Shown in pieces: positions 29,401-33,706 of a DNA stretch of 33,706 bases. The DNA is from Rhodococcus sp. (in: high G+C Gram-positive bacteria) (GTDB lineage Bacteria > Actinomycetota > Actinomycetes > Mycobacteriales > Mycobacteriaceae), in the NCBI GenBank assembly GCA_004211695.1, contig SEEV01000027.1, positions 1 through 33,706 of the forward strand, given 5' to 3'. The position numbers were made by a program, and so were the translations under genes. The stretch's first letter is position 1. Each line of letters begins with the position of its first letter. The notes beneath the pieces were generated by a model that saw only the letters and a program-made list of their open reading frames with translations, searched no databases and had not been told where the DNA came from.

Positions 29401-32094
29401 GTACTCGAACACGGACGCGTCGAAACTCGGTGTCGAGAAGTGCAGTGTCCGAGACGATCTCGTGGCACGGAACTGTTCCTGCTGGTCGGCCGCGAAGTTG
29501 TCCAGCCCCCGGTGGGTGACGGTCACGCCCTTCGGCTGTCCCGTCGATCCGGACGTGTAGATCAGGTACGCGGCATGGTCCAGATGCAGCGGCCGGAGGC
29601 GGTCGTAGTCGGTCACCGGACTGTCGGACCGGGCGGTGCAGTCGGCCTGGAAATCCGGATCGTCCAGCACCAGCCACGGAATCGAGTCGTGCAGACGGTC
29701 CCGCAGCGACTCCTCCGTCAGACCCAGCACCGCGCCCGAATCGGCGAGCATGTAGTCGATCCGGTCGGCCGGATAGTTCGGGTCCACCGGAACGAAGGCC
29801 GCACCGGTCTTCGCGACCGCCCACACGGACGCCACCGACCGGAACGAACGCGGCAACGCCAGCGCGACGGACGATTCGGGCCCCACCCCGCGGTCGATCA
29901 GCATCCGGGCGACCTGCGTCGACCACCGGTCCAACTCCCCGTACGACAACTCGTCACCCCGCCGCGACAAGGCGGTCGCCGCCGGATCCAGCGCCGCCGC
30001 GTCCGCGAACAGTGCGGGCAGGGAGCGCTCGGACCGGCCGGGCCGTCCCCGTACCGGGGTCAGTGCCGAACGTTCCTCGCCGGACAGGATCTCGATGTCG
30101 CCCACCGGAACGTCGGGCCCGGCCGCCATCGCGTCGAGTATGCGGCGGAACCGCTCGGCCGCCACCCGGATCGTGCGAGCATCGAACAGGTCTGCGGCGA
30201 AATCGAATTCGACGGTGACACCGGCCGGCGCGCCCGCCTCGCCGGCCGCTTCCGTGACGGACACGCACAGGTCGAGGCCGGAGAGCGCGGAACCGTGCGA
30301 GCCGGGCGGCCGGGTGTCGAGCAGCACCTGGACGATCGGCGCGTAGGCGTCCGACCTCGACACGTCGAGCTCCACCACGAGACGCTCGAACGGGACACCG
30401 GTGTGTTCCCGCGCCGCGGCGGCGACGTCCCGGACCTGCGACAGGTAGTCGCGGCAGGACGTCCCGGCCGCGTACCGTGACCGAACCACCACGGTATCCG
30501 TGCGATCGCCGACCTCCACCGCTGTTCCCACGGCGATGTCGCCGCTCCCGGTGACCCGGCCCAGGAGGATCGACAGCGCCGCGAGGAACACCGTGCCGGT
30601 GCCGGTGTCCACGGCGGCGGCGAGCGCGGCCACACGACGATGCAACGCACCCGGCAACACCACGGTGACCCGGTCACTCGCCTCCGACAACCTCGCGGGC
30701 CGCTGCCGGTCGGTCGGCAACGGCAGGACGTCGGGCAGCCCGGTCAGCGCCCGGCGCCAGTACTCGACTTCCTCCGCCTCGCGCAGAAGTTGCTCGCCGG
30801 CACGGGCACTGGCCTCGTGGATGCTGCCCACCCGGGAGTTCGGGTCGGCGGTGGCCAGTTCCTCGAGCAGTTCGACGAACTGTCGGTGGTGATCCCGCAG
30901 CTCCGGCTCCTCGTAGCGGCTCGGATTCGCGCGGAAGTCCACGAAGATCCGGGTGGGCGTGCCGCTCTGGTAGACGTTGATCAGCAGGTCCTCGACCGGA
31001 CCGGACGTGACGATGTGGAAGTCGCCGAGAAGCGGACCCAGCGCGACCTCCTGGCGGAACAACATGACGTTCACCATCGGCCCGTACAGCGCCGTCGACT
31101 CGCTCTCACCTGCGTCGCGGCGGATGTCGTCGAGGCTGCACCGCTGATGCCGCAGAGCCCCGACCAGCTCACGCTGAACCTTCTCGATCAGTTCCGCGAC
31201 GGTGTCCTCGGCGGCCACGTGGACGGGCATGGGCGCCACGTTGACGAGCATGCCGCCGGAGTTGCGCAGCACCGCGGTGGTGCGGGCCGACACCGGAATG
31301 GTCACCAGCACATCGGTTCTGCCGGTGCGCCTCGCGAGATAGCATGCCGCGGCGGCGATGATGGTCGCCGCCGACAGGCTGTCGCGGGAATCGAGAACGG
31401 CCACGACCTCGTCCGAGAGGGTTGCGCTCTCCACCGTGCTGGTCGCCGACACCTGCCCCGCCGTCCGCGCCAGCGTCGTTCCCTCGAGCCGGGCCACCCG
31501 CTGCGCCCAGTACTCCCGGTCGGTCACGAAACGGTCGGAGGTCCGGTACCGGCTGTCGATGTCGTACAACTGCCGCAGGCTCACCGCCCGATTCGGATCC
31601 GGTTCGCGGCCTGCGACTTTCGCGGAGTAGCGGTGCGCGATACGGCGCAGCATCGTCATGGCGCCGTAGCCGTCGAGGGCGACGTGGTGAATCCTGCTGT
31701 ACCACAGGAAGTGCGCGTCACCGGTCTGCAGGATCGACGTCTCCACCAGGCGGTCGGCGCTCAGATCGAGCGGTGTGACGTAGTCACGCTCCATCCACTC
31801 GTGAGCCGCCGCCACCGGGTCGTCCTCGGCGCGGAAGTCGACGTACGCGATCGAGGTGTCGGTCTGGTGGTCCACGTACTGCAGCGGCCGTCCGTCGACG
31901 TCGAACACCTTGAGGAAGGGCGACTCGAATTCGCGGCCAGCCTCCACCGTCTCCTGCAAGAGCAGGTCGATGTCCAGGGCGCCGGAGAACTCGACGTACT
32001 GGGCGATCGAGATGGGAACCTCGGGTTCGAGTTGCTGCGCGAACCACGTGGCCCGCTGCGCCGCCGAAAGCGGAATCGTTTCGCCGGCCCCCAT
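5479..32094 (-). CDS. NRPS2: seven-module non-ribosomal peptide synthetase with terminal thioesterase (8871 aa)
   Basis: One uninterrupted gene encoding a complete cytoplasmic assembly line. Domain order with approximate residues: C1 8-430, half C' 444-670, A1 690-1185, T1 (Ser 1227), C2 1283-1710, A2, T2 (Ser 2310), C3 from 2362, A3, T3 (Ser 3366), E1 3410-3880, C4 from 3905, A4, T4 (Ser 4899), C5 from 4955, A5, T5 (Ser 5969), E2 6010-6490, C6 from 6510, A6, T6 (Ser 7501), C7 from 7555, A7, T7 (Ser 8566), TE 8615-8871. All C and E catalytic HHxxxDG motifs are intact except in C', which lacks that lobe. The frame stays open 130 codons upstream, but that stretch is arginine- and proline-rich, has no domain character and overlaps the tetR gene. 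I therefore chose the ATG at 32094, seven residues before the C-domain motif [11 protein letters not shown]; the ribosome-binding site there is weak. Expected product: an acyl-heptapeptide with inverted residues 3 and 5. Confidence 0.96.
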   Translation of the reverse strand: MGAGETIPLSAAQRATWFAQQLEPEVPISIAQYVEFSGALDIDLLLQETVEAGREFESPFLKVFDVDGRPLQYVDHQTDTSIAYVDFRAEDDPVAAAHEWMERDYVTPLDLSADRLVETSILQTGDAHFLWYSRIHHVALDGYGAMTMLRRIAHRYSAKVAGREPDPNRAVSLRQLYDIDSRYRTSDRFVTDREYWAQRVARLEGTTLARTAGQVSATSTVESATLSDEVVAVLDSRDSLSAATIIAAAACYLARRTGRTDVLVTIPVSARTTAVLRNSGGMLVNVAPMPVHVAAEDTVAELIEKVQRELVGALRHQRCSLDDIRRDAGESESTALYGPMVNVMLFRQEVALGPLLGDFHIVTSGPVEDLLINVYQSGTPTRIFVDFRANPSRYEEPELRDHHRQFVELLEELATADPNSRVGSIHEASARAGEQLLREAEEVEYWRRALTGLPDVLPLPTDRQRPARLSEASDRVTVVLPGALHRRVAALAAAVDTGTGTVFLAALSILLGRVTGSGDIAVGTAVEVGDRTDTVVVRSRYAAGTSCRDYLSQVRDVAAAAREHTGVPFERLVVELDVSRSDAYAPIVQVLLDTRPPGSHGSALSGLDLCVSVTEAAGEAGAPAGVTVEFDFAADLFDARTIRVAAERFRRILDAMAAGPDVPVGDIEILSGEERSALTPVRGRPGRSERSLPALFADAAALDPAATALSRRGDELSYGELDRWSTQVARMLIDRGVGPESSVALALPRSFRSVASVWAVAKTGAAFVPVDPNYPADRIDYMLADSGAVLGLTEESLRDRLHDSIPWLVLDDPDFQADCTARSDSPVTDYDRLRPLHLDHAAYLIYTSGSTGQPKGVTVTHRGLDNFAADQQEQFRATRSSRTLHFSTPSFDASVFEYLQAFGVGATMVVVPPSAYGGSELADLLRDERVTHGFVTTAALGTIPPDTLDDFLDVVVGGEACPPELVARWAPGRRLYNAYGPTETTIMANISTPMTPGGPITLGGPVRAAEEMVLDARLHPVPVGVPGELYIAGPGLARGYHRRPGLTAARFVADPYGRGRMYRTGDVVRWRPDHTLEYLRRSDSQVKVRGFRIELGEIDAMLQTHSDVRLAVTIGRPGPSGDTVLVSYVVPAPGRPIETTELLRQARNRLPAYMVPSVIVVLDEIPLNPVGKLDRAALPEPRFLSAAAEFKAPADPVEETIAEVFTEVLGVDRISVDDSFFDLGGNSLVATRVIARVNAALGSDVGVRALFDAPTAELLAAHVRRTGTELVDRPPLTVGERPARIPLSLAQQRMWFINQFDTSSVAYNIPMAVRLTGPLDADTLRAAVSDVIDRHESLRTVYPASPDGPHQVIVDAAEVLPDLTPQVDGDDSLHDRIATLLAGGFDVSVKVPLRAALLWTGPDEHVLVIVVHHIAADGASLAPLARDLMVAYSARRSGAAPSWDPLPVQYADFSVWQRRLLGSAEDPDSLMSRQLHYWRGALAELPEVSALPLDRNRPVTRSLAGASAPFSIDAGLHRQLLLLAREHNATLFMVMHAALAVLLSRVSGSDDVAIGTPIAGRGEAALDDLVGMFVNTLVLRTRVDPAEVFTDVLARARDTDLGAFGHTDVPFESVVDELAPSRSTSHSPLFQVLLEFQNTVRAHLELPGLTVEAVDVDPGVAKFDLQLSLAEYHDDKGSAAGMSAAFLYATDVFDRTSAVGFGERFVRVLRAVVDDPAAVVGDITVLGTAERDLVLDGWNRAGVAADAQTVVELFARVAADTPDATAVVGGDESLTYRELDERANRLARLLIAEGVGAESLVAVMVERTPALVVTLLAILAAGGGYVPVDTSYPAERVAAMFEDAHPVCAVVSADSAPLVPAGIPRVMIDDPETVRAVGDLSGLPVTDSDRLRPLWPDAVAYVIFTSGSTGRPKGVQVSHRCVVTLLTDTRELFGFDASDVWTLFHSYAFDFSVWELWGALVHGGRLVLVDYFTARSPDTFLELLRRERVTVLNQTPTAFYQLTEADRAASVVDDPDRTPLSLRHVIFGGEALDVGQLERWYARHDDRAPMLVNMYGITETTVHVSFLALDRALAASMPGSVIGGGLPGLRVYVLDSRLHPVPPGVVGELYVSGDQVSRGYIGRSALTATRFVADPFGRDPGARMYRSGDVVKWGAAGRLEYVGRSDFQVQLRGFRVELGEVEAALAACAGVAQSVVVVRGDDRDGDRLVGYVVPEAGADVDAAAVLDAVGATVPTYMVPSAVVVIDALPLTVNGKLDRKALPEADFGTATVGFVAPRNPVEEIVAAVFADLLGVARVGVNDGFFALGGNSLTATRLVARINAAVGSRLGVRDVFDSPTVAGLAARAEVGEARAVSRPAPRDPSREVPVSLAQQRMWFINQFDTTSAAYNVAIVLRLVGALDVPAMQAALADVVERHESLRTVFPLTDRGPRQVILAAEEVAPVLTPQAFASADLDGDLHRFLSAGFDVTAEAPVRARLFAPDEGEHVLAVVVHHIAADGFSMVPLARDVLSAYTARLHGAAPDWTPLPIQYADYTLWQRDLLGAEDDEGSPLARQLDYWTTTLADLPDVLELPTDRPRPAARTLGAGRVEFEIAPDLHRGVVQMARRHGSTVFMALHSALAVLLSRLSASGDVAVGTPVAGRGEAELDDLVGMFVNTLVLRTPVDGARTFAELLTQVRDADLGAFTHADVPFERVVESLRPSRSTAYSPLFQVMLEFQNTERPELELPGLHVEPVDLAFDTINFDLQLTVRENVDVDGHPAGISAALGYATDIFDEATVAAFADRLVRILAAVTAVPDAPVGDVDVLGEDEWAALTTASGGGGVAARTLPQLLAAAAAADPEAAALSFEGRQVSYRDLDEWSNRLARLLIDRGAGPEHAVALALSRSIESVLAVWSVAKAGAAFLPVDPSHPAERIEYMLTDSGAVAGITTAALRPGLPASIPWLVPGDPATQAELSLFPASAVTDTDRTSALHVDHPAYVIYTSGSTGRPKGVVTTHRGLANFAAMEQDTFGTTAESRTLHFASPSFDASVLELMLAVGPGATMVIASPSVFGGDELAELLRRERVTHCFVTPAALASVDPAGLESVECVVTGGESCPPELVARWAPGRRMFDAYGPTEATVVSSISTALAPGEPVTIGAPTLGFTEAVLDARLHPVPAGVAGELYLAGPALARGYHGRHALTAERFVANPFGLPGSRMYRTGDLVRWTADGQLDYLGRTDFQVKIRGFRIELGEVESALLAHEDVAAAVADVRRDGHAGHRLIGYVVPEPGADVDPAALLEFAGERLASYMVPAAVVVIAALPVTVHGKLDRKALPEPDFGATVTDSRPPRTETETLLADLFRDVLGLEFVGVDDSFFALGGDSIMSIQLVARAKAAGLLLSPRDVFERRTVAGLAEVAHYERADAVVLEELPGGGVGPVPLTPVVAWMLGRSGGRLDRFSQAVLVTAPPRLRRDDLVAAVDAVLDRHDMLRARLDVDGDGQWRMTVLPIGSVSADALIHHVPVPSFGAGDFDAVAAAELNAAADRLDPASASMLQVLWFDGPGGQGRLLLVAHHLVVDGVSWRILIADLAAAHARVAEGLPAALPAVGTSMRRWAHGLTDTVRDRLAEGERWRSILDGPDPLLGSRPLDPAVDVDATTGRVTVDVPADVTDALLTTLPAAFHGAVGDGLLTALTLASIRWRRQRGVETAEALINLEGHGREDHVVPGADLSRTVGWFTTVFPVRLDLTGIDVAAALAGAAPAGAAIKGIKEQLLAIPDHGIGYGMLRYLDPGTSAALSRFRPPQISFNYLGRVATSAGDVPWLPVEGRTDLGGTQNHDMPAAWVVDVNAATTVRGGEPVLTATWSYPTGVLAAADVDELAALWVRGLTALAEHARRPDAGGLTPSDLDLVSVAQSDIDRLEHTYPDLADIWSLSPLQAGLLFHAQLSEHRLDAYQVQLVLDLRGSVDSTRLQRAAQGLLDRHANLRVAFADTGGGPVQVVVDAVIAPWTDVDLTHFDETRVATELAALMAADRAVPFDMSEAPLLRFSLLRTAPDRYRLVFTHHHILLDGWSTPLVIKDLLILYATGGDPAALPRVPSYRDYLQWIGRQDHERSTAAWVAALAGSDEPTFVAPATRGEHSFAEPEDVRLDVSEEKTRALEALARERGLTTNTLVQVAWGLVLTTLGTREDVTFGATVSGRPPGVTGIESMVGLFINTVPVRLRLRRDETLAELLQRFQAEQSALLDHHYVGLTEIQRAVGEGAAFDTLTVFESYPVDRMGLSEDTDIDGMRVAGIDGIDSTHYPFTLMAHVDTALHLRLRYQPNVFDSDFAESVTARVARVLQILLSDIDTPVAHLTLLSEAELEEFTAVPGAPAGPPRTLPEILTAAARDRPDAPAIVFDGRETSYRDLDARSNALARVLIERGAGPETFVALGLPRSAESVLAVWAVAKAGAAFVPVDPNYPPDRIEHMLADSGAALGVTTSAHRNRLPGSVPWLVLDEPSFAGTWSAAAAARVTDVDRRSVLDVDHAAYAIYTSGSTGRPKGVVVTHRGLANLLTEQTEHYTVFPESRCLHICSPSFDVAILELVQSCAAGAALVIAPPDVYGGAELAELLRRERVTHACITPAVLATVEHDGIEHLEALVVAGDAVGDELVATWGTDRAMFNGYGPTEATILTTFSRPMTPGEPVTIGGPVRGIALSVLDARLQPVPAGVPGELYIAGPALARGYHRRPALTAERFVANPYGGGRMYRTGDVVRWRRDHTLEYLGRSDFQVKIRGQRVELGEIDSVLTTHPHLDFAATLGRPGPLGDTALVSYVLPHDGEEVAAPDVLAFAGRILPKYMVPAAVVVLDEIPLTPVGKLDRKALPAPEFVSATTGYRAPTTPVEEAVARVFADVLGAPRVGADDSFFELGGDSLSATRAVARINSALDAGIGVAALFDAPVVADLAVRIDSASPAYTRPAALAVRPRPDRIPLSLAQQRMWFVNQFDTSSPAYNIPIALRLTGVLDYNALLGAVGDVVERHESLRTVFPGSADGPHQVIVDPGRATPSLDPVAVSGDRDLRDALAALVDTGFDVSDEIPFRAALFELDAEQHVLAIVVHHIAADGFSMRPLARDVMLAYTARTVGETPGWTPLPVQYADYSVWQRDVLGAEDDPDSVMSRQLGYWTDALSGVPEVLQIPVDRPRPAQRSYRGSVVEFDVPARLHRSLSAIAARHNATLFMAVHAAFAVLLSRLSGTDDVTMGTPVAGRGQAVLDDVVGMFVNTLVLRTVVDPRASFGDVLTEVRGADLGAFEHSDIPFERLVDHLAPERSTSHAPLFQVLIEFRNAEGTHLELPGLTVDSLDVDLGVAKFDLELGLAEQIDEHGAPAGLAAGLRFATDVFDRDTVIRFGERFLRLLESIAATADLPVGDIEILDPVERALVLPPRAGSAAPDATLPELLERAAELSGGATAVVCEGVSLTYEELDTRSNRLARLLIDRGAGPETLVAVAAARSVDLVVALLAVVKSGAGYLPVDVTYPAERLAYVFADARPVCVLTTEDESATVEAGGVPVLLVDSSDTAAELDRTSPLPVTDGDRTGPLHPGAVAYVIYTSGSTGRPKGVQVSHRNVATLFANTGPLFRFDSSDVWTMFHSAAFDFSVWELWGALLHGGRLVVVDYFTTRSPDAFLNLLRGENVTVLNQTPTAFYQLAEADRVAGGTGLALRVVVFGGEALDLGQLTRWYARHADTAPVLVNMYGITETTVHVSHLPLDEELAARASASVIGRGLPGLRVYVLDPRLHPVPPGVVGELYVSGAQVSRGYLGRFALTATRFVADPHTPGSRMYRSGDLGRWNANGQLEYLGRNDFQVQVRGFRIELGEVESALLACDGVAQSVVLSRRERLVGYVVPEAGRVLDPAGLVDAVAGRLAAHMVPAAVVILDALPLTVNGKLDRRALPEPDFGQRVSLGRAPATETERILAGLFAEVLGLESVGVDDSFFAVGGDSIMSIQLVTRAKASGVVITPRDVFERKTVAALAEVATAGEETVTLAELPGGGVGEFPLTPIVRWMLGREGDFRRYSQAALFSTPAELDEDTLTAAMQAVLDRHDVLRARLYPSDRAEHGWTMAAAPPGWVRATSVVRTVPFDAEASFTDAAARELDAAAGRLDPESGVMVQAVWFESSATPAARGRLLIVAHHVVVDGVSWRILVPDLALACAQVRSGDAPTLPATGTSMRRWAHALADVAQESSRTAELGLWRRMLDTPDPPFGSRPLTASDIQISATEVLLPVAVTEALLTSLPRAFHGNVGDGLLTALALALVRWRRGRGIESLGALVNLEGHGREEQVVLGADLSRTVGWFTTLFPVGLDLSGVDVEDAFSAGPAAGAAIKGVKERLRSIPDHGIGFGLLRYLDDVTAPELSARANPQVSFNYLGRIGAGAAPDGDWTPLSDTGLAAAAHSGLPAAAVVDVNARTADTAAGPVLTATWSFPVGVIAAEDVDELARLWVRALEALAEHARSGGGGFTPSDLNLVPLDQSAVDDLELRYPAMADVWPLSPLQAGMLFHAELADESVDAYLVQLILELGGDVDAARLHRAAGALVERHPNLRSAFLHDADGGAVQVVSDRVDVPWREIDLGGSDDAAAAEIERLLTADRTTPFDMATAPLIRFLLIRTAGGRCRLVSTNHHILLDGWSMPLLIRELLTLYATGGDLSPLPRVRDYRDYLTWLSGRDTDVSARAWAEALAGVEEPTLLVPADRARQLSTLSREWVFDLDEDRTGRLREFARTRGLTLNSILQTAWGVVLGMLTGRDDVVFGATVSGRPPELSGIETMVGLFINTVPVRITLRPDETLGALLERVQAEQAAMLDYHYTGLAQIQDAAGPGVGFDTLTVFESYPVDRAGLSEDTDIAGLRVTGVDARDAAHYPLSLVASAEASLHLKFEYVPDLFDPAVIESIAARVVRVLGACANPEVPLAWLSLLTEREQEELVPVRGGAGGSTRTLARIFTDAAAVDPGAVALSSGDVEVSYRELDERSNRLARVLIARGAGPEISVAVGVPRSIDSVLCVWAVAKTGAAFVPVDPNYPDERIIHMLADSGCALGLTTAGHRDRLPESATWLVLDDPAFAAECATGSAAPVDDGDRTAPVTLDTAAYLVYTSGSTGTPKGVTVTHRGLDNFARDQLARFAAGPESRTLHFSTPSFDGSVFEYLQAFGAAATMVIAPPTVFGGDELAQLIRDRGVTHAFVTTAALASLDPRGLDHFTDVAVGGEACPPELVARWAPGRRLYNAYGPTETTIMSNISDPMTPGERITIGGPIRGVTELVLDSRLQPVPVGVPGELYLAGAGLARGYHRRPSLTAVRFVANPAQPGERMYRTGDVVRWTAEHTVEYLRRSDFQVKVRGFRIELGEIDATLAADPDVRFAVTVAYRGPAGDALLASYVVPAPGRALDTGRITRRLADRLPAHMVPSSITVLAEIPLTAVGKFDRTALPAPEFAVGAGEYRAPADPVEETVAEVFAEVLGLDRVSVDASFFDLGGNSLSATRAVARLRAALGTDVGVRALFEAPTVAAFAARIEHAGAGTSGRPALTAGERPDRIPLSYAQQRMWFINQFDTSSPAYNIPMIVRLTGHLDVDALTSAVADVVSRHESLRTRFPLRDGEPVQEVLEPDPPALAPIPIADEHQLRDELTRLVSAGFDVTAEVPLRIALYSLDLYSLDLYSLEVDTHVLAVVVHHISADGFSMAPLVRDVMIAYESRVHGRAPAWTPLPVQYADYALWQRRLLGAEDDPGSLLSRQLSYWQSALSGLPELLELPTDHRRPAQQSFHGDRVRFAIDAGLHDRIRTAAREHGSTEFMVVHAALAVLLGRLGSTDDVAIGTPIAGRGEAALDDLVGMFVGTLALRTPIEAGQPFRDLLARVRDVDLGAFAHADLPFERVVDAVGPVRSTAHSPLFQVSLEFQNTENPVLRLPGLSVEGLDPALDVVKVDLEVILDERFDADGAPAGMVGAIDYATDLFEAGTVQGFAARFVRILETVTVDPDVVIGDVEILGTDEVAALTPARGAADAPNLLLPALLSAAASRPDAEAVSYEGRTVTYRELDETSNRLARRLVDSGAGPGTFVALSLPRSVESVLSVWAVTRSGAAFLPVDPGYPAERIEHMLTDSGAVSGVTVRAHRDRLPDTVNWIVLDDAEDEERIRVQSAAPVTDADRTAPLHDTHPAYLIYTSGSTGTPKGVAVTHRGLANLAAEERDRLAVTPVSRVLHFASPSFDASVFELVMAFCAGATLVIAPPTIYGGTELAALLSEEGVSHGFVTPTALASMDPLGFESLRTLVVAGEACPPELVARWAPGRRMFNAYGPTETTIMSNISEALVPGEPVTLGAPTRGVSEVVLDSRLRPVPVGVVGELYVSGRALAAGYHRRPGLTASRFVAAPWGSPGERMYRTGDVVRWRRDGTLEYVGRSDFQVKIRGFRIEPGEIDAALTDHPDVGFAVTIARAGPVGEPLLVSYVRPVGGASVDTAELTRLVGERLPAHMVPAAIVVLEQIPLTPVGKLDRAALPAPAFLSGTGFRLPANALEEAIVDVFADVLGLDRVGADDNFFERSGNSLLATKVVAALQERLDRKIPLQWMFLDPTPSGLARRIALPSAEGGVQEALAVVIPLRTEGTGRPLFCVHPGIGLSWGYAGLVRYLPADRRAYGLQLPTISGDGEYQSIEQLAHRYVEEMKAIQPEGPYDLLGWSLGGVIAHAMAVELQRSGDDVATLALMDSYPDDGSDQLFGKLDMQDLLRGLGLVVETDGELTYEEAARLLNESWGSESGLRGDDLERINAGYENSRDLVHRFVPQVYDGDLLIFPAVGADDTDTRPRSAQEWRRLVRGRIDEHPVDCGHNDMIEPRSLAAIGPVLARYLDARM
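5482..9430 (-). other. NRPS2 module 7: C7-A7-T7-TE
   Basis: C7 has HHISADG at 8992-9012, preceded by an in-frame three-copy [10 protein letters not shown] repeat. The A7 pocket by eye is DAFFVAAIMK (FDASVFELV from 7410). The carrier T7 reads [15 protein letters not shown]: the attachment Ser (8566) is present but the usual L-G-G is R-S-G. The thioesterase (about 5482-6255) has VHPG, GWSLGG (Ser 8699), Asp 8726 in LMDSYP and His 8847 in GHNDM, a full type I TE triad that should release the heptapeptide by hydrolysis or cyclization. Confidence 0.87.
9044..9088. repeat. Perfect 15-bp tandem repeat, three copies, inside NRPS2
   Basis: The unit TCGAGGGAGTACAGG occurs at 9044-9058, 9059-9073 and 9074-9088 without mismatch. 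It is in frame and gives a repeated [10 protein letters not shown] pentapeptide in C7 about 11-26 residues before HHISADG. Sister C domains have one such strand, so two units (10 residues) look inserted, most simply by slippage. Confidence 0.95.
9431..12570 (-). other. NRPS2 module 6: D-type C6-A6-T6
   Basis: C6 opens with [17 protein letters not shown] and has HHILLDGWS (HHILLDG at 12130-12150), again the D-C-L type after E2. The A6 pocket by eye is DGFFAGAIMK (FDGSVFEYL from 10605), a hydrophobic pocket with Gly at the second position. T6 has LGGNS (Ser codon 9592-9594). Substrate unassigned. Confidence 0.84.
12571..17240 (-). other. NRPS2 module 5: C5-A5(Thr)-T5-E2
   Basis: C5 HHIAADG at 16822-16842. 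A5 has FDFSVWELW from 15234, [21 protein letters not shown] and [11 protein letters not shown]; the pocket DFWNVGMVHK is a well-known threonine code. T5 has VGGDSI (Ser codon 14188-14190) and E2 has [11 protein letters not shown] (His pair at 13612-13617), NLEGHGR and SFNYLGR. It should deliver C-alpha-inverted threonine (D-allo-Thr if the substrate is L-Thr) as residue 5. Confidence 0.88.
17241..20384 (-). other. NRPS2 module 4: D-type C4-A4-T4
   Basis: C4 opens with [17 protein letters not shown] and has HHILLDGWS (HHILLDG at 19936-19956), the D-C-L type expected after an E domain. A4 is the most divergent A domain here: FDVAILELV from 18408, [29 protein letters not shown], and [11 protein letters not shown] instead of [11 protein letters not shown]. 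Pocket by eye: DVLCVAGILK; substrate unassigned. T4 has LGGDSL (Ser codon 17398-17400) although no E domain follows. Confidence 0.83.
20385..25014 (-). other. NRPS2 module 3: C3-A3-T3-E1
   Basis: C3 HHIAADG at 24598-24618. The A3 pocket read by eye is DALFVGAVVK (FDASVLELM from 23013), hydrophobic and unassigned. T3 carries LGGDSI (Ser codon 21997-21999), the carrier type that feeds an epimerization domain. E1 has [11 protein letters not shown] (His pair at 21424-21429), [16 protein letters not shown] and SFNYLGR, all expected E motifs. Residue 3 is therefore predicted to become D. The N-terminal core of A3 resembles A1/A6/A7 but its C-terminal subdomain resembles A2/A5, so it looks mosaic. 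Confidence 0.85.
25015..28255 (-). other. NRPS2 module 2: C2-A2(Thr)-T2
   Basis: L-C-L type condensation domain ([15 protein letters not shown] at 27841-27861). The A domain has FDFSVWELW from 26250, [21 protein letters not shown] and [11 protein letters not shown]. The pocket reads DFWNIGMVHK, the established threonine code. T2 has LGGNS (Ser codon 25165-25167). It adds L-Thr as residue 2; no epimerization domain follows. Confidence 0.88.
28256..32094 (-). other. NRPS2 module 1 (loading): C1-C'(half)-A1-T1
   Basis: C1 is a full condensation domain with HHVALDG at 31669-31689 in a [14 protein letters not shown] context, resembling starter C domains. A second C fold begins at [11 protein letters not shown] (about 30768) and is only the C-terminal half: it has [15 protein letters not shown] and the C-terminal strands, but no N-lobe and no His pair. 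A1 has YTSGSTG near 29560 and FDASVFEY from 29424. Pocket residues read by eye: DAFFVGAIMK (hydrophobic, unassigned). T1 has LGGNS (Ser codon 28414-28416). Predicted role: load residue 1 and acylate it. Confidence 0.85.
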
Positions 32095-32222
32095 AGGCGC
32101 TTCGACCGTTCGCTCCCCCGGCCCACGGACGTCCGCGGGGCGGCGCGTTTCTCCCGCCCCCGGAACGGGTCCTTCACCTTGTCCAGGGCACACTCGAACT
32201 CGACCTCGCCCCGCCCAACCAG

Positions 32223-32250
32223 GGCGGACGCACTCTCTCGAGTATCCGCC
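32223..32250. promoter_or_regulatory. Candidate TetR operator in the divergent intergenic region
   Basis: Imperfect 28-bp dyad: outer arms GGCGGA (32223-32228) and TCCGCC (32245-32250), inner arms ACTC (32232-32235) and GAGT (32240-32243). It lies between NRPS2 (start 32094) and the divergent tetR gene (start 32312), where TetR proteins commonly bind to repress themselves and the neighbour. A GGATACT box on the minus strand overlaps its right part. Assignment is inferred from symmetry and position. Confidence 0.4.
32241..32247 (-). promoter_or_regulatory. Possible -10 element for NRPS2
   Basis: GGATACT on the minus strand, with GATACT close to the TATACT/TANNNT type of actinobacterial -10 boxes, about 147 bp upstream of the NRPS2 start. 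No convincing -35 was seen. If real, the promoter overlaps the dyad at 32223-32250. Confidence 0.25.
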
Positions 32251-32297
32251 CCAGCGATGCGCCGGGTCCAGGGCACTGCGGGGCCAAGGGCGCCGAT

Positions 32298-32304
32298 GGA
32301 TACT
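32298..32304 (+). promoter_or_regulatory. Possible -10 element for tetR
   Basis: GGATACT on the plus strand, the same heptamer as the one facing NRPS2. It ends 7 bases before the tetR ATG, so a transcript starting at the usual distance would be leaderless or nearly so. That fits the lack of a ribosome-binding site before this ATG. No clear -35 element. Confidence 0.3.
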
Positions 32305-32311
32305 GGGCCTC

Positions 32312-33010
32312 ATGACCGAGCGCGTCGACACCCCTGGAATCGAACCCGCGGACTTCCGCGTGCACGTCGTGGCGCAGGCCATCCGGCTGTTCTCCGAGCA
32401 CGGGTACGAGGCGACGACCGTCGAACAGATCGCGTCGGCCGCGGGAGTGTCCCGGCGGACGTTCTTCCGCCAGTTCCGCTCCAAGGAGGACGTGATCTTC
32501 GCCGACCACGAATCGCTCCTGCAGCAGGCCGGCGACTACCTGTCCGCCGAATCCGACGACCCCTGGGCGTCGGTGTGCCAGACGGCGGGCCTGGTCTTCG
32601 ACCGGTTTCGGGAGAACCGTGAGCTGTCGGAACGCCGTTACCAGGTGGTCCAGCGGGTCCCCGCACTGCGAGACCGGGAGATCGTGACCGGGTTCCGCTA
32701 CGAGCGGCTGTTCGTCGACTATCTGCGCGGCGTCGCACCCACCGAACCCGTCCTGAAGGTCATCGGGTTCGCGGCTGCCGTCACTGCGTGCCACAACTTC
32801 CTGCTCAGGAACATGATCAAGGGCGACCCCGACGCCACCGCCGACGAACTCGAGCGGGCCCTGCTCGACGTGCGCCGGACGTTCGGAGTGGCTCCGGGGG
32901 CATCGACGCAGGACAGGGACGCGGTGCTGGTGGTCTCGTATCCGCCGGGAACCCCCGTGGAGGAGATCACCGGTCGCATCCGGACCCAGCTGTCCCGGCG
33001 CGGGCAGTGA
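32312..33010 (+). CDS. TetR-family transcriptional regulator
   Basis: A 232-residue dimeric DNA-binding repressor type. The N-terminal TetR domain is clear: helix [19 protein letters not shown], then the helix-turn-helix at about residues 36-55 ([10 protein letters not shown]), then K58-E59-D60, as in the family. The rest is an all-helical ligand-binding domain with no recognised ligand type. I chose the ATG at 32312 because the family homology begins about 15 residues later. There is no Shine-Dalgarno sequence and a possible -10 box lies just upstream, so the mRNA may be leaderless. It is divergent from NRPS2 with a candidate operator between them, so control of NRPS2 and of itself is likely but not shown. 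A weak 5-bp stem without a T-run follows the stop codon. Confidence 0.9.
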   Translation: MTERVDTPGIEPADFRVHVVAQAIRLFSEHGYEATTVEQIASAAGVSRRTFFRQFRSKEDVIFADHESLLQQAGDYLSAESDDPWASVCQTAGLVFDRFRENRELSERRYQVVQRVPALRDREIVTGFRYERLFVDYLRGVAPTEPVLKVIGFAAAVTACHNFLLRNMIKGDPDATADELERALLDVRRTFGVAPGASTQDRDAVLVVSYPPGTPVEEITGRIRTQLSRRGQ

Positions 33011-33040
33011 TCGGCGGGGTGACGACTCCCACCCTTGACT

Positions 33041-33053
33041 GGCACTCAGTGCC
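33041..33053. promoter_or_regulatory. Palindrome GGCAC-TCA-GTGCC, copy 1
   Basis: Perfect 5-bp arms around a 3-base centre, in the 169-bp gap upstream of the acyl-CoA dehydrogenase. It shares CTGGCACNNAGTGCC with copy 2 at 33128-33140, 87 bp away. A TTGACT at 33058-33063 just downstream could be a -35 hexamer. Candidate operator. Confidence 0.5.
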
Positions 33054-33057
33054 GTGG

Positions 33058-33084
33058 TTGACTGCAGTGTAGTGGCAGTAGTAT
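33058..33084 (+). promoter_or_regulatory. Possible promoter of the acyl-CoA dehydrogenase gene
   Basis: TTGACT (33058-33063) and TAGTAT (33079-33084), with a short 15-bp spacer. The two palindromes flank it. The spacing is not ideal, so this is a weak call; another TTGACT at 33035-33040 has no good -10 partner. Confidence 0.3.
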
Positions 33085-33127
33085 GCCGACCACGAACGTT
33101 GCGGCACACCTGAACGAATTTGGCCCT

Positions 33128-33140
33128 GGCACGGAGTGCC
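33128..33140. promoter_or_regulatory. Palindrome GGCAC-GGA-GTGCC, copy 2
   Basis: Second perfect palindrome with the same arms as 33041-33053, differing only in the 3-base centre, about 40 bp upstream of the acyl-CoA dehydrogenase start codon. Two matched sites around a possible promoter suggest a regulator binding site pair. Confidence 0.5.
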
Positions 33141-33167
33141 TCGGACTCGGTGCCGTCGAGACTCAGC

Positions 33168-33173
33168 AAGGAG
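33168..33173 (+). promoter_or_regulatory. Ribosome-binding site of the acyl-CoA dehydrogenase gene
   Basis: AAGGAG, six bases before the ATG at 33180; it fixes this start. Confidence 0.85.
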
Positions 33174-33179
33174 CGCCCC

Positions 33180-33706
33180 ATGGCCGGAAATCCGGACTTC
33201 GATCTGTTCAAGCTCGGTGAAGAGCACGACGAACTGCGGTCCGCGATCCGCGCGCTCTCCGAAAAGGAGATCGCACCCTACGCGAAGGAAGTCGACGAGG
33301 ATGCACGCTTCCCCGAGGAGGCTCGCGTAGCCCTGGTGAACTCCGGGTTCAACGCCATCCACGTCCCCGAGAAGTACGACGGCCAGGGAGCAGACTCCGT
33401 CGCCACCTGCATCGTGATCGAAGAGGTGGCCCGCGTCTGCGGCTCCTCGTCCCTGATCCCCGCCGTCAACAAGCTCGGCACCATGGGCCTCATCCTCAAC
33501 GGCTCCGAGGAACTCAAGCAGCAGGTCCTGCCGCAGCTCGCCTCCGGTGAGGCCATGGCGTCGTACGCACTGTCCGAGCGCGAGGCCGGTTCGGACGCCG
33601 CCAGCATGCGCACCCGCGCCAAGGCCGACGGCGACGACTGGATCCTCAACGGCTCCAAGTGCTGGATCACCAACGGTGGCAAGTCCAGCTGGTACACCGT
33701 CATGGC
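33180..33706 (+). CDS. fadE25: Acyl-CoA dehydrogenase, FadE25-like, N-terminal 175 residues (3' end outside window)
   Basis: FAD-dependent enzyme that introduces an alpha-beta double bond into acyl-CoA in fatty-acid or branched-chain amino-acid breakdown; cytoplasmic. The start MAGNPDFDLFKL follows a good AAGGAG site. Visible parts are the all-helical N-terminal domain (RSAIRALSEKEIAPYAKEV, FPEEARVALVNSGF) and the acyl-CoA dehydrogenase signature YALSEREAGSDAAS at about 129-142, then WILNGSKCWITNGG, which lines the flavin. The catalytic Glu lies in the missing part. From memory, the wording is very close to mycobacterial FadE25, a conserved single-copy-type gene, so the symbol is given with some reserve. 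It is transcribed with tetR but separated by 169 bp with its own putative control sites, and is probably not part of the peptide pathway. Confidence 0.9.
   Translation, partial: MAGNPDFDLFKLGEEHDELRSAIRALSEKEIAPYAKEVDEDARFPEEARVALVNSGFNAIHVPEKYDGQGADSVATCIVIEEVARVCGSSSLIPAVNKLGTMGLILNGSEELKQQVLPQLASGEAMASYALSEREAGSDAASMRTRAKADGDDWILNGSKCWITNGGKSSWYTVM

Noticed and set aside
33017-33034. GGGTG/CACCC stem after tetR as a terminator
   Set aside because: Only 5 bp with an 8-nt loop and no T-run; too weak to call.
33039-33053. CIRCE element (HrcA site) upstream of the acyl-CoA dehydrogenase
   Set aside because: CTGGCACTC resembles the left half of a CIRCE site, but the matching GAGTGC arm at a 9-bp spacing is absent; the palindrome has a 3-bp centre instead.
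1-33706. MbtH-like protein, acyl-AMP ligase, phosphopantetheinyl transferase or transporter genes within the window
   Set aside because: I looked for them because such NRPSs usually need them, but all coding space is taken by the two NRPS genes, tetR and the dehydrogenase.
1-33706. tRNA, rRNA, CRISPR array or insertion sequence
   Set aside because: No cloverleaf-like sequence, no spaced repeats and no transposase motifs were seen; the only tandem repeat is the coding 15-bp triplication.

Overview
The window is GC-rich actinobacterial DNA, most likely from Rhodococcus or a close relative in the Mycobacteriales. This is inferred from the codon style, from a very large non-ribosomal peptide synthetase (NRPS) gene, and from an acyl-CoA dehydrogenase at the right edge that reads like mycobacterial FadE25. 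I had no database access, so the species is an inference.

Layout. Positions 1-5286 (minus strand) hold the 5' end of a first NRPS gene, called NRPS1 here. It starts at a GTG at 5286 and runs off the left edge. A 192-bp gap (5287-5478) holds a strong bipartite hairpin just after the upstream gene and an inverted repeat in front of NRPS1. Positions 5479-32094 (minus) hold one uninterrupted NRPS gene of 8871 codons, called NRPS2. A 217-bp divergent intergenic region (32095-32311) separates it from a TetR-family regulator (32312-33010, plus). A 169-bp gap with two near-identical palindromes (33011-33179) precedes the acyl-CoA dehydrogenase (33180 to the right edge, plus).

NRPS2 is a complete seven-module line, in order: C-C'(half)-A1-T / C-A2-T / C-A3-T-E / C-A4-T / C-A5-T-E / C-A6-T / C-A7-T-TE. 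Every full condensation domain and both epimerization domains keep the HHxxxDG motif, and the thioesterase has its Ser/Asp/His set. Pocket residues read by eye give canonical threonine codes for A2 and A5. The other five pockets are hydrophobic and I do not assign them. The expected product is a heptapeptide, X1-Thr-D-X3-X4-D-Thr-X6-X7 (D-Thr meaning C-alpha-inverted), probably N-acylated because the first C domain looks like a starter domain.

The most unusual feature is the loading region. In both NRPS1 and NRPS2 a full starter-type C domain is followed by only the C-terminal half of a second C domain, lacking the HHxxxDG lobe, and then by the first A domain. The two loading regions are clearly paralogous, which suggests two related acyl-peptide assembly lines side by side. 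NRPS2 also shows internal duplication (two E/D-type-C tandems, two Thr modules), a mosaic A domain (A3), a 15-bp triplicated repeat in the last C domain and a deviant last carrier motif. The window contains no mbtH, acyl-AMP ligase, transporter or phosphopantetheinyl transferase gene; these would have to be elsewhere.

The TetR gene is divergent from NRPS2 and an imperfect dyad lies between them, so it is a reasonable candidate local regulator. The dehydrogenase looks like a conserved housekeeping gene and probably marks the edge of the biosynthetic region.
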